64,000 nucleotides of DNA from Nostoc sp. NIES-4103 (lineage in GTDB: Bacteria > Cyanobacteriota > Cyanobacteriia > Cyanobacteriales > Nostocaceae), in assembly GCF_002368335.1 (NCBI RefSeq), contig NZ_AP018288.1, positions 2,522,208 to 2,586,207 of the forward strand, in the 5' to 3' direction. Below are positions 26,643 through 36,134 of the stretch, in pieces. Numbering within the stretch: position 1 is the first letter of the stretch; every line of letters starts with the position of its first letter. Below the pieces are notes generated by a model. It saw nothing but the letters and a program-made list of their open reading frames with translations, made no database searches and was not told where the DNA came from. The translations under genes were made by a program, and so were the position numbers.

Positions 26643-26782
26643 CAATACAGTTTAGTTAAGCTTGTCTTCCTACTCTTTGCGTCCTTTGCGCCCTTTGCGG
26701 TAGCCTGCGGCAAGCCGCTACGCATCTACGTTAAAAAAATTGACTTTGACAAAGAGTTTTAGCCTTAACACCAAGCGTATTG
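26643..26782. mobile_element. MITE-like element, CAATAC family copy 2
   Basis: In reverse orientation it matches 5692-5828 along its length: GTTAAGGCTAAAA, AAAGTCAATTTTTTT, the GTAGCGGCTTGCCGCAGGCT hairpin and the CGCAAAGG tract. Ends CAATAC.GTTTAGTTAAG and CTTAACACCAAGCGTATTG are more diverged than in copy 1. Confidence 0.8.
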
Positions 26783-26938
26783 CTTTATCATTAGGGATTA
26801 TCTAATTACTTTTACGATAAAAATCCAGATTTTTGGTCTAAATATATAGTTAACTAGCATTGATTTTTTCATCTTTAAAATTGAAAATAAAAATATCATG
26901 TACAACATGATTGTAGCCAATTAAAGTGACAGAAATCC

Positions 26939-27300
26939 TCATTCATGTCCGCTTTCGCGGACATTTTTATAATATATTTTACTCCCACATAAGTGACAAT
27001 ATGGGAATCCTATTTTATTTTTTAAATGTGAAAGTGAGGGAGTCAGCACACAAAAACGTCGAACCCAAATTTTGACTTGTAACCAAATATCTTCCATAGG
27101 GTTTTGTTCAGAGCAATTGAGAACAAAGCAAACACGGCGGTATTTTCCATGGTTCAATGGGCAAACCTTGATTAACAGAGTCCAAGAAAGCTTAAACTTC
27201 TTTGGAACGATGGTAACTCGCACCATCCCAAAAAATCAGCAATCGTTGGTGCGGAAACTGGTGTTGTTTCCTCTGTTGAGTCTTGTCGCAATACTCCTGC
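26939..27300 (-). pseudogene. IS630-family transposase remnant, frameshifted
   Basis: Minus-strand translation gives transposase-like pieces in more than one frame: LLIFWDGASYHRSKEV (the DDE catalytic Asp region), then VNQGLPIEPWKI, then, in another frame, NCSEQNPMEDIWLQVKIWVR (the final Glu region of the IS630/Tc1 DDE triad). Internal stops and frame changes show decay. Upstream parts of the gene are absent. Assignment to IS630 rests on these two motifs. Confidence 0.7.
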
Positions 27301-28109
27301 TATGAGTGTGGCAGATTGTAGATACTGCTTTTATATAGTTTTTTATTATACTTTTATATTCACAGTATTATCTCTGAGTCTTGTTCAAAAATCAAATAGG
27401 AGTCCTATGGTATTAATATCTGTAACCTTTATTCCGTATAGCTTAGAGCTTTTATTAGTGCCATTCACCCAGAAAGTGATGCTAGATCATACGTTTTTTG
27501 TTCCAAAAAAACCAGTGATTTTTATATATTTAGTAAAGCATTAAATGTAATAAATATTCAAAATGTACCATAGCTACTTTTTAGCGTTCGGCGTTCGCGG
27601 TAGCATTTTTGTATGAGAAGACGTTGGTACGGCGATCGCTTGTTTTTTTGCCCGACTTCACAAAATTGCGTTGCTCGCTTCCCCCATTCGGCTTAGTTAC
27701 TTAAGTTGATCTTTAACCTGATGATTTTGACTGGCTAAAATCTGCCAAGCTTGAAAAACTGAAACACGAAAAGTGTTCAATGATTCATCTAGCTTTTTTT
27801 ACCTGAAGTTTCTGATTGTTATTCTCCTTAGGGGAATAACCTGATTAACGACGGGTAAAACGGAATTTTGTCAAATCGTGAATCAATGTTCGATTAAATC
27901 AGCAAATTCTGAATAAACCTAGGCTTATTCCTTGTGTTACCTAGGCTGCACTGACCTAAGCATCCGAAAATAGCCTACGTTTTTGGTTTTAGCACTTCAC
28001 AAAATCCCATTGCTGTCTAGGAATGATTTCTAGTGTTTTTTTGTTGCTCAAATACTGCTTATACTCAAGGAGGTTTAAAAAAAGAGATTAAAGCAATGGA
28101 GTGACTTTT

Positions 28110-28214
28110 ATGCTCATAGTGTTTACTGACAAAGAAAACATTACTGATTTTGAACTTAGTTTCCCAAAATCGGTTTGGCAAAATCTTTCGTCGAACTCAC
28201 CTCTATCCAGCTGA
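28110..28214 (+). CDS. Possible short leader ORF upstream of the NRPS
   Basis: A 34-codon frame (MLIVFTDKENITDFELSFPK...) ends 35 bp before the NRPS start on the same strand. A strong Shine-Dalgarno-like CAAGGAGGT lies at 28068, about 35 bp upstream of the ATG, which is too far to be its own ribosome site. It could be a leader peptide, a remnant of an older gene, or chance. Weakly supported. Confidence 0.25.
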   Translation: MLIVFTDKENITDFELSFPKSVWQNLSSNSPLSS

Positions 28215-28249
28215 AAAGAAAAACTGTCTAGAAAAATTAGAGATCACTT

Positions 28250-31200
28250 ATGCAAACTCAAGATTTGACTATTAAAAAGCTCGATAACACAGAGTCAAAA
28301 GATTTGATGGCAAAGTCTCTTCTTGACTTGTTTCTAGAGCAAGTGCAAGCTCAACCCGACACAGAAGCAGTTGTCTGTGATCATTGTGATCCTGAAAGTA
28401 TTACTTACCGAGAACTCGCCGAAATCAGTTCGCGCTTGGGTTTGTATCTTCAGCATCTTGGTGCAGCTGTCGATGAATGTATAGGTATTTTCGTTGAGCC
28501 GTCGCTTGAGTTAATCGTTGGGATTTGGGGTATTTTATTCTCAGGTAGTGCTTATTTGCCATTATCACCAGAATATCCTGAAGACCGATTGAGATATATG
28601 GTCGAGGATGCAGGCATCAAAATTATTTTTTCACATGAAAAACTACGCCCTAGATTGGCGGAACTGGTGCCTCCAGGTACGCGAATTGTTACCCTCGAAG
28701 AGGCCGAGGAATTTGAGATACCATTAGGCATAATTGCACAGAATAAATTCTCCAAGCGCGCAGGCTCAGACAACTTAGCTTATGTCATTTATACCTCGGG
28801 AAGTACGGGAAAACCGAAGGGCGTAATGATTGAACACCGCAGTATCATCAATCAGATGAATTGGATGCGAGATGTTTACAAGCTGGATCAGAGTAAAGTC
28901 ATTTTGCAAAAAACACCCATGAGCTTTGACGCAGCACAATGGGAGATTCTTGCATCTTGTTGTGGCACTAAAATTATTATGAGCCGCCCTGGAGTATATA
29001 AAGATTCAGAACAATTAATTGAAAGTATTATCCGACATGATGTGACGACTTTGCAATGCGTTCCGACGCTGCTACAAGCGCTTCTCGACACCGACGTATT
29101 CCACAATTGTAAGTCACTCACACACATATTCAGCGGCGGCGAAATTCTGTCCAAAAAACTTGCACAACAATGCATTGAAGTGCTGCCAAAATGCGACTTA
29201 ATTAATGTCTATGGTCCAAGCGAATGCACTATCAATGCTTCCTCCTATAAGGTTGATAAAAATAGGATTGCTGATTACTCCGAGGCGGTTCCCATCGGTA
29301 CTCCCGTTCACAATACTCAGTTTTACATTGTCAACAGCGATCGCTCGATAGCACAAGTTGGAGAAACCGGTGAGCTATACATAGGTGGTGTTCAGCTGGC
29401 GCGGGGATACATTAATCGACCAGACTTGAGCAAGGAAAGGTTTGTCAACAACTGGTTTTCAATGACTTCTGGAAGTGGCAAACTTTACAAGACTGGTGAC
29501 TTAGCCTATTGGAATGCAGATGGTACTGTTCAGTTTGTAGGCCGGGTAGACAATCAGGTGAAACTCAGAGGGTTTCGGATTGAGCTTGACGAAGTAAAGG
29601 TGGCAATTGAGAAGCATGACTGGGTTAAGAATGCAGCTGTCATAGTTAAGAAAAATTCCCGTACCGGATACTCTGATTTGATTGCATGTATTGAATTGAG
29701 TCCTAGGCAAGCTGCTGTCATGGATCAGGGTGTCCACGGAGAACACCATCTGTCAAAGAAAAACAAGCTTCAAGTTAGAGCGCAATTGTCAAATCTTGGA
29801 TATCGGGATATCGACGAAGAGAATTGTGTACCCGGCCAGATAGAGATTGATCTTCCGGGTAAAACACCAACCGAAGAACAACGGCGATTGGCGTTTACTC
29901 GGAAATCCTACCGTTTATTCGAGGGTGGTGCCGTCCACAAAGCTGATATTATGCAGTTGCTAGATAGGCAAATTACTGGCAACCAGACCTACAACTTGGG
30001 CGATTCTCGCAGCTTAGATGAGTTGAGCTTCACGGAATTAGGTGAGATTTTGAGATATTTCGGCCCATTTTACAGCGAAGAGCGTCTATTGCCGAAGTAT
30101 GGTTATGCATCACCCGGTGCATTGTATGCCACGCAAATGTATCTAGAATTAGTCAACATAGCTGGTTTGAGTTCTGGCTACTACTATTACCATCCGGGAT
30201 ACCATCAATTAGTACTATTGAATGAAATAGATAGTACAGAAAAAACACGAATAAAAATACACTTCATTGGTAAGAGAAAAGCTATCGAGCTAGTTTACAA
30301 GAATAATATTCAAGAGGTACTCGAAATCGAAACTGGTCACATGTTGGGTCTGTTTGACAAGATTCTTCCAGCATATAAGCTGAGTATTGGAGATGCTGAA
30401 TATACGCCCGAAGTCAGGGAGAAAGTCGTATGTGCAGACGAGTACTATTATTATCTAGGCACTTTTGATGTAGTGCCTCAGGTAAGCCCATTGCCCAGCG
30501 AACCAGTTGATATCTATGTCCAAAGTCATCCTGGAAAGATTGCTGATTTACCTGCGGGTCTGTACAAATACAAAGACGGGCGCTTGGAAAAAATCTCAGA
30601 CGATATGATTCTCAAGAGGCATGTAATTGCTATCAATCAGCTAACCTACGAACAGGGAAGTTTTGGAATCGCCATGATTGGTAGAAACAGCTGTAAATGG
30701 GCCAATTATTTCGTACTTGGCAGAAAGCTTCAGCATCTGCAAATGAACGATTTAAATATTGGTCTATTGTCCTCAGGATACAGTTCCGAAACTGGTAACG
30801 ATCTTCCTTCGGCAAAACAGATAACAAAGATACTCAGCTCCTGTAATGAACAACCTGGCCCTTCTTACTTCTGTATTGGTGGCCGCGTGAGTCATGAGCA
30901 GTTAATCAGCGAGGGGATGAAAGAAGATTCCGTACAGATGAAAGGCCCTGCTGAGTTGATCAAAGAAGACATACACAACTTTTTGCCTGATTACATGATC
31001 CCTAACAAGATCATAGTAATGGACAAGTTGCCGCTTACTGCCAATGGCAAGATCGACATTAAAGCACTGGAAGCCTCGGACAAAGTGAATGTCGAAATGG
31101 CACAACTGGCCATCGTCGCACCTCGTACAAATACTGAACAGCGAATAGGTGAGATTTGGAAGAAGGCCATGAAGTGGGATTCTGTCTCGATATGTGATGA

Positions 31201-32158
31201 TTTCTTCGAGTCTGGCGGAAATTCACTGATTGCTGTGAGAATAATTAATGCTGTCAACAAAGAGTTTCATTGTACTTTGCCTTTACATGCTCTTTTTGAA
31301 GCTCCAACTATCGAGAAACTGGCTCGTAAGGTTGACAGTAATGATGTTGAAGTTTCCTCGCGTCTAGTACGTCTATCGTCCATAGGAGAAAAGAGTCCTA
31401 TCTATTGCTGGCCTGGGCTTGGCGGCTACCCCATGAACTTGAGGTTGCTGGCAGAGAAAATAAATATGAATCGACCCTTTTTCGGTGTCCAGGCCTATGG
31501 AATCAACCACAAAGAGGAGCCGTTTACCTCTGTTAGTGAGATGGCTGCTGAAGACATTAAGGAAATAAAACGTATTCAACCAGCCGGGCCGTATACGCTG
31601 TGGGGATATTCCTTCGGCGCACGGGTGGCGTTTGAAGTTGCCTATCAGCTTGAGCAGTCCGGTGAGCAAGTGGAAAATCTGTTTTTGATCGCTCCGGGTT
31701 CACCAAAGGTTAAAACTGAGAACGAAGTTATTCATGACAATCAATCTGTATTCACCAACAAAACCTATGTGACAATTCTTTTCTCAGTTTTTGCAGGCAC
31801 TATCACTGGCCCTGCACTGGAGGAGTGTTTGCAGGTCGCAAAGGATAAAGACAGCTTCGCATCATTCATTACAAGATATAAGAAGCTTGATTTGGATTTG
31901 GTGGAACGCATCATGAAGATTGTAGAGCTGACATATGAAGCCAAGTATACATTCCGTGAACTGGCCCAGAGGCAGATCAATGCGCCCATAACTATTTTTA
32001 AGGCTGATGGTGATGATTACTCGTTCATTGAGAGTCACGGCGGGTATTCTCAAAAGACTCCGACAGTTATAAACATCACAGCTGATCACTACAGCCTGCT
32101 CAAGATTACAGGCATCAGCAAATTGGTCAGTGCTATTGATAAGCTGTCGCTTGTTTAA
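28250..32158 (+). CDS. Single-module NRPS, indigoidine synthetase type (A-Ox-PCP-TE)
   Basis: 1302 residues, near the roughly 1280-1300 of BpsA/IndC enzymes. The A domain has YTSGSTGKPKG (181-191), FDAAQWE (226-232), NVYGPSE (319-325), YKTGD (413-417) and, after the insert, A10 LPLTANGKID (927-936). Residues about 540-890, between A8 and A10, form an FMN-type oxidase of the McbC/SagB nitroreductase fold, beginning RKSYRLFEGG. The PCP carries Ser992 (ESGGNSL). The TE has Ser1121 in GYSFGAR, an Asp near 1253-1256 and His1280. The junction segment AAVMDQGVHGEHHLSK is, from memory, characteristic of indigoidine synthetases, which oxidise and condense two L-glutamines to blue indigoidine. The substrate code agrees with Gln. 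A phosphopantetheinyl transferase must be encoded elsewhere. Only one HIP1 octamer occurs in 3.9 kb, suggesting acquisition from outside. Confidence 0.9.
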   Translation: MQTQDLTIKKLDNTESKDLMAKSLLDLFLEQVQAQPDTEAVVCDHCDPESITYRELAEISSRLGLYLQHLGAAVDECIGIFVEPSLELIVGIWGILFSGSAYLPLSPEYPEDRLRYMVEDAGIKIIFSHEKLRPRLAELVPPGTRIVTLEEAEEFEIPLGIIAQNKFSKRAGSDNLAYVIYTSGSTGKPKGVMIEHRSIINQMNWMRDVYKLDQSKVILQKTPMSFDAAQWEILASCCGTKIIMSRPGVYKDSEQLIESIIRHDVTTLQCVPTLLQALLDTDVFHNCKSLTHIFSGGEILSKKLAQQCIEVLPKCDLINVYGPSECTINASSYKVDKNRIADYSEAVPIGTPVHNTQFYIVNSDRSIAQVGETGELYIGGVQLARGYINRPDLSKERFVNNWFSMTSGSGKLYKTGDLAYWNADGTVQFVGRVDNQVKLRGFRIELDEVKVAIEKHDWVKNAAVIVKKNSRTGYSDLIACIELSPRQAAVMDQGVHGEHHLSKKNKLQVRAQLSNLGYRDIDEENCVPGQIEIDLPGKTPTEEQRRLAFTRKSYRLFEGGAVHKADIMQLLDRQITGNQTYNLGDSRSLDELSFTELGEILRYFGPFYSEERLLPKYGYASPGALYATQMYLELVNIAGLSSGYYYYHPGYHQLVLLNEIDSTEKTRIKIHFIGKRKAIELVYKNNIQEVLEIETGHMLGLFDKILPAYKLSIGDAEYTPEVREKVVCADEYYYYLGTFDVVPQVSPLPSEPVDIYVQSHPGKIADLPAGLYKYKDGRLEKISDDMILKRHVIAINQLTYEQGSFGIAMIGRNSCKWANYFVLGRKLQHLQMNDLNIGLLSSGYSSETGNDLPSAKQITKILSSCNEQPGPSYFCIGGRVSHEQLISEGMKEDSVQMKGPAELIKEDIHNFLPDYMIPNKIIVMDKLPLTANGKIDIKALEASDKVNVEMAQLAIVAPRTNTEQRIGEIWKKAMKWDSVSICDDFFESGGNSLIAVRIINAVNKEFHCTLPLHALFEAPTIEKLARKVDSNDVEVSSRLVRLSSIGEKSPIYCWPGLGGYPMNLRLLAEKINMNRPFFGVQAYGINHKEEPFTSVSEMAAEDIKEIKRIQPAGPYTLWGYSFGARVAFEVAYQLEQSGEQVENLFLIAPGSPKVKTENEVIHDNQSVFTNKTYVTILFSVFAGTITGPALEECLQVAKDKDSFASFITRYKKLDLDLVERIMKIVELTYEAKYTFRELAQRQINAPITIFKADGDDYSFIESHGGYSQKTPTVINITADHYSLLKITGISKLVSAIDKLSLV

Positions 32159-32454
32159 CTTTTCAGAGTATTCTCATTGCAATCAGGTTTCCAGGCCTTG
32201 AACAGGGTGTAGGGTGTAGAGTCAATGGGTTGGGGTTTGAATCCCCATCCCATTGTAGACACCGTTTTGACTGTGGGGTATTAGACCCAATTGCTCCTAA
32301 AAGTATGGAGTGTGGATTGCAAAACCCCACTTAAAAAGAATTTCAACTCCATCCCCACACCCCATACTCTTCAGAGCGAAGCGACGATAAAAAGTGCAAG
32401 TTATATGCACAACAGCTTATATGATGTTTGGTAAATTACTTACGAGGTTTAAGG
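32159..32454. other. Spacer after the NRPS with strong hairpins
   Basis: CAATGGGTTGGGG and CCCCATCCCATTG (about 32224-32256) form a long stem with loop TTTGAAT; GTGGGGT (32274) and ACCCCAC (32326) form a second. They may end NRPS transcription, though no T-run follows. Confidence 0.5.
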
Positions 32455-32907
32455 ATGAATGAACGCACGATTTATCTGTTTGCGGCACTTGCTGGGGGCG
32501 CGATTTTACCTGTTCAAGTCGCCCTGAATACGCTGTTGCGACGTTACATCGGTGAGCCAATGCAAGTGACGTTCGTTTCATACCTTGCAGGTACATTAAC
32601 ATCGCTTGCCATCTGTTTTTTGGCGAGGTATCCAATTCCTGCTTCGACCTCGGTTTTCCAAACATCTTGGTGGATGTGGATTGGTGGTTGTTTGGGTACT
32701 TTATATGTTTGGGCAACTATTTTTGCCACACCCAAGATCGGAGCTGCACTTGCACTTTCACTGACGATCGCAGGTCAAATGATAGCGGCACTTTTTCTTG
32801 ATCATTATGGTGCAATTGGGCTTACCAGATATGCAGCTAGTCCATTACGCATAACAGGAATAGTTTTTGTGATTATTGGAGTCTCTTTAGTTGCTGCTAA
32901 AAAATGA
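32455..32907 (+). CDS. Small DMT-superfamily permease (YdcZ type)
   Basis: Membrane protein of 150 residues with five hydrophobic segments, the half-size DMT transporter of the YdcZ/DUF606 group: GGAILPVQVALNTLLRRYIG at the start, a middle GGCLGTLYVWATIFATPKIGAALALSLTIAGQ split across TM3-TM4, and a final ITGIVFVIIGVSLVA. AAGG sits just before ATG 32455; the upstream in-frame ATG is less plausible. These proteins work as homo- or heterodimers that export small hydrophobic or cationic molecules. Its position downstream of the pigment NRPS on the same strand makes export of the product a possibility, but the 296-bp spacer with hairpins argues against a tight operon. Confidence 0.85.
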   Translation: MNERTIYLFAALAGGAILPVQVALNTLLRRYIGEPMQVTFVSYLAGTLTSLAICFLARYPIPASTSVFQTSWWMWIGGCLGTLYVWATIFATPKIGAALALSLTIAGQMIAALFLDHYGAIGLTRYAASPLRITGIVFVIIGVSLVAAKK

Positions 32908-33168
32908 AGTTTGTAATTATTGGCTATTAAGTTGGGACAAGGGGGAGTATTATCTCCCGACTCTCCAATTTATTTTGCTTGCAATTACGTCGGTAAACCC
33001 TTATCATAATGTTCGCAATGATAATTTTCAACCCCTCTCAAAGCATCCTGAGAGGGGTTACAATTACCAGAAGTTTGATATTATTTGAATTTTTCGTACA
33101 AGCTAACAACGGTTTCTTCTGTATCAATGATCTCTCAGGCTTAAACTCAGTCATTCAAATGTATTTTT

Positions 33169-33492
33169 TTATGTGCCTAAAGAAGGTTGATCCTGAGTAT
33201 TTTTTGACCTAGTAAGAGCAACTGCTGCTGCAAAAGCAATCTCTGCTGCTATTTGATAAGCAAGTTTAATATTAGATGCAGCTTCTTTACTATTGGACGA
33301 GAGGGAAGCTTTTCGAGTGCGTGACTCTTGCTTAACATCACCAGCATCAACAGCTCGCTGCAAAATAATATAGGCATCTAAATCTTCTGAGTCATAACTT
33401 GATTGAAGTAGCACTTGCAACTGGTTTTGATCTGCAACACTCAAGTAGCCAGTGGTTAAAGCTTGTTGGACGATTTCTTTAATTAAAACCAT
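33169..33492 (-). CDS. Small conserved cyanobacterial protein
   Basis: Protein of 107 residues from ATG 33492 (a TTG 12 bp upstream is in frame). The first 60 residues follow a pattern that I recall from many Nostocales proteins: ALTTGYLSVADQNQL, SYDSEDLDAYIILQRAVDAG and VKQESR. The last third is Ser/Ala-rich and helical (AYQIAAEIAFAAAVAL). The function is unknown. No partner gene lies within 250 bp. Confidence 0.65.
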   Translation of the reverse strand: MVLIKEIVQQALTTGYLSVADQNQLQVLLQSSYDSEDLDAYIILQRAVDAGDVKQESRTRKASLSSNSKEAASNIKLAYQIAAEIAFAAAVALTRSKNTQDQPSLGT

Positions 33493-35017
33493 AATTTTAA
33501 CCAAGTGTGTGAGTTAACGGTGATACCTTTGTTTGCAAGTTGGGTCTTTTTGTGTGGAGTGTTGTAGACGCTAGGGATGTTTGGATTGTCTCCAAAGTTT
33601 ATAATAGATAGTGTTAAGTACGCATCACCCGTTTGGCTCACCTGATCGGGTGATTTACAATTTTTGGGATATATGTATTAGTAAGAGAGACTCTTTGACC
33701 TTTTAGCTATTTCAGAATGTAACTTGTAAAAAGTATCGCAGATATCATTTTGGTCATAATTTGGTCATAATACAGTTACATAGCAAATAAATCATTTGAT
33801 GCTTTATATTAACTTGGATAATTTCTGGGCGTATAAGCCCATAGTACGAAATTAGCCATGATTTATAATGATCATTTATCTATCAAGCGATCGCCGCAGA
33901 CCTTGCTATTCACAAAGCATTGAGACAAAATAAGGCATCGCTCGCTCAAATATTTGTATTTTATGGCTGAAATTAACTCTACACAAATTTGATTACGTGT
34001 ATATTTTGATAACTATAAAAATATCTCATGATGGCTATAACTTAAATCATCTTGTTGAGTGAATATCAAATTATACATAATTTAGCAAATATGAAATCAA
34101 CATATTTCTTAAGACTGATCTATTCAAAGTAAAATGTGTTATTCTTGAAAGGCAAATATTTTTCTAAGCCATTCATGTAACTATAATCGTGATTTGGTTG
34201 ACCTGTAGCTCATCGGTGTGCAACATGATTAGAGCAGCATACTCTAGAAATTCGTTGCAAGAAAGTCGTCATCGCAGTCGGGGAAGTGCTTACTTGTTTG
34301 CACCGATGGTGAACTTTAATGTGATGGCCGAAGTAGGGGATAATCCACCCTAATCTATCTTTTGTCGGGTAATAAAATTAAGGAAAATTCCACAATTACA
34401 TTTCCATATGTGGGCAAAAATATTCCCAAAATTTGAGAGAGCCACATATACATGTCTTTGTGTTGAATAAAATTTGTTGAATTGGGTTGTTCAAAAAAAC
34501 TAAAATTTTCTGGCAGGAAGCAGCTTGAACAAGAACAGCTGTATTGACAGATGTCTATTAGGTAATTCAAGTTTGCTAGAAAAAGATAATAAACCTGTCT
34601 AAAACACCCAATTTTACAATTTAATAGTCTGGAATGAGATGTTGTAACTAATCTAGTTGTGTATTGACTTAAGAATTTAGTTTGGCAAAGCAACAGCATC
34701 TGTGTTTGCTGTGATATTGAAGTCTTGCCACAGAATACTTTGTCAGTTAACACAATTGATGTGCAGGCTAATTGAGCAACTGTTATGCATATTAGTTGCA
34801 AAATGCCATTTGAGAATTGCTGATGTCTTCCAAACCAGACTTTATCTTTACCAAAAATCGGGAAGCCATCTAAAATTATTGGGAATTTTGCGTATCACTG
34901 TAAATCAAATTTATAGCTTGGTAAATATCAGGATAATTGCTACTACCAAAAGACAGGATACAGTCCCAGCATACTTTCAATACTGTCAACAACAATTTAT
35001 CTGAGAGATATTTAGCC
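33493..35017. other. Long AT-rich spacer (1.5 kb)
   Basis: No supported gene. A 42-codon frame at 34225-34353 (ending MAEVGDNPP) has protein-like composition but no ribosome site. Several longer frames on either strand between 34355 and 35004 are rich in Leu/Cys/Gln and look random. One HIP1-like site is near 33888. Confidence 0.5.
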
Positions 35018-35713
35018 ATGAATCATAAGCGATACTCTTCAAAATTACAGCGCTTACAAGAATTATTTTTGACAACTTTGTTAGGAGATATTCCGACGAT
35101 TGCTTTCGGCCCCAGATTAAGAAATTTAGGATACCGGATGATTTTTGCCAAGATGGATAGCCCAATTTATATTCAAAATGGTGTGGAATTTCTAGGGACT
35201 GGTTGTATTCATATAGGCAAAGGAGTATATATTTTCAAAGGTGTACGGATCGATGCCCAAGGACACCAAAATAATCGGATTGATCTGGGGAATGGAGTAG
35301 CGATCGAGCGCAACGTTAATATCGGCTGTTTGGAAAACACATACATACATATTGATGAAGAAACTTTCATCGGCCCCGATGTTTGTATTGCTGGGCCTGG
35401 AGACATCAAAATTGGTAAAAACTGTATGATAGCAGCCCACTCAGGAATCTATGCCAACAATCACAATTTTGCAGATCCGATGCAGTTAATCAAAAATCAA
35501 GGTGTTACTCGTAAAGGAATTGTAATTGAGGATGACTGTTGGCTAGGACATGGAGTAACAGTATTAGATGGTGTCACTATTGGTAGAGGTAGTGTGATTG
35601 GTGCAGGAGCAGTTGTCAATAAAGATATTCCTCCCTTTTCTGTTGCCGTAGGTATGCCAGCGCGAGTCATTAAAAGCCGAATAGCCAAGGATTTGGTGAC
35701 ATCTGCCGAGTAA
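35018..35713 (+). CDS. Hexapeptide-repeat acetyltransferase
   Basis: Protein of 231 residues of the left-handed beta-helix acyltransferase family (maltose/galactoside/WbbJ type), which transfers acetyl or another acyl group from CoA to sugars. Hexapeptide turns run from GTGCIHIGKGVYIFKGVRID through NNRIDLGNGVAIERNVNIG, and the catalytic His lies in AAHSGIYANNHNFAD. The end has the usual VTIGRGSVIGAGAVV and PARVIKSR tail. ATG 35018 with GAGAG upstream is preferred over the ATG 81 bp upstream. Likely role: O-acetylation of an exopolysaccharide or lipopolysaccharide sugar. No other polysaccharide gene is adjacent. Confidence 0.88.
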   Translation: MNHKRYSSKLQRLQELFLTTLLGDIPTIAFGPRLRNLGYRMIFAKMDSPIYIQNGVEFLGTGCIHIGKGVYIFKGVRIDAQGHQNNRIDLGNGVAIERNVNIGCLENTYIHIDEETFIGPDVCIAGPGDIKIGKNCMIAAHSGIYANNHNFADPMQLIKNQGVTRKGIVIEDDCWLGHGVTVLDGVTIGRGSVIGAGAVVNKDIPPFSVAVGMPARVIKSRIAKDLVTSAE

Positions 35714-36134
35714 TGGAATGCCAAAAGAGATGAGGGAGATGAGAGAGAAGTTATACCTTGTCTTTCCATTCCCCCATCTTTCCATCCCCTCCGCCTCTTG
35801 TTTTTAGCTGCACCTGGAAACTTATGCTGTTAGTCAACGTCACAAGAGAACTAGTTAACAACTAATTTCAAAAGTGCATCTACAAATCAGACAAACCACA
35901 GTATCAGCTAAAAGTTTAACTAGGGTAGGCGCACAAGCGCCTACCCTACTCTACAAGAACCAATTCTTGTAGAGTAAGCTATGCTAGTGTAGACATCGAA
36001 ACTTCAGCAGCAGCTTGTTATCAGACAAGTCATCTCAAAAAAGTACGAGATTTGGGTAAGATAAAAGAGCTATCTTTTCTGCGTGGCAGATACCGAGAGA
36101 GAGCTTTTCTCATACGACCCTTGGAGATATTTCG
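35714..36134. other. Spacer with twin stem-loops (421 bp)
   Basis: Contains the paired hairpins at 35921-35976 and otherwise low-complexity sequence. Upstream of psbI it should hold the psbI promoter. Confidence 0.6.
35921..35976. repeat. Two adjacent perfect stem-loops
   Basis: TAGGGTAGGCG/CGCCTACCCTA (11 bp, loop of 6) is followed at once by TACTCTACAAGAA/TTCTTGTAGAGTA (13 bp, loop CCAA); the two stems share TA at their border. No T-run follows, so a classical terminator is doubtful. Confidence 0.7.

Larger units (their letters stand above)
25987..28249. other. Gene-poor stretch upstream of the NRPS (2.26 kb)
   Basis: Contains a stem-loop at 26293-26320, the CAATAC-family element at 26643-26782, a hairpin ATGTCCGC/GCGGACAT at 26945-26964, the IS630 remnant at 26939-27300, a GTTATTC/GAATAAC stem near 27820, and a short ORF at 28110. 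The minus strand around 27702-27790 has a 30-codon open stretch with protein-like composition but no start codon. The NRPS promoter should be within the last few hundred bases. Confidence 0.55.

Noticed and set aside
27302..27544. 80-codon hydrophobic ORF after the IS630 remnant
   Set aside because: AT-rich sequence with no ribosome site; the hydrophobic Phe/Ile/Tyr content is expected from base composition.
32224..32256. GGTTTGAATCC-like sequence resembling a tRNA T-arm
   Set aside because: It is the loop of a long GGGTTGGGG/CCCCATCCC hairpin; no acceptor, D or anticodon arms are present.
34355..35004. Overlapping ORFs of 100-148 codons on both strands
   Set aside because: Composition is Leu/Cys/Gln-rich and random-looking, and there is no ribosome site or domain; treated as chance frames.
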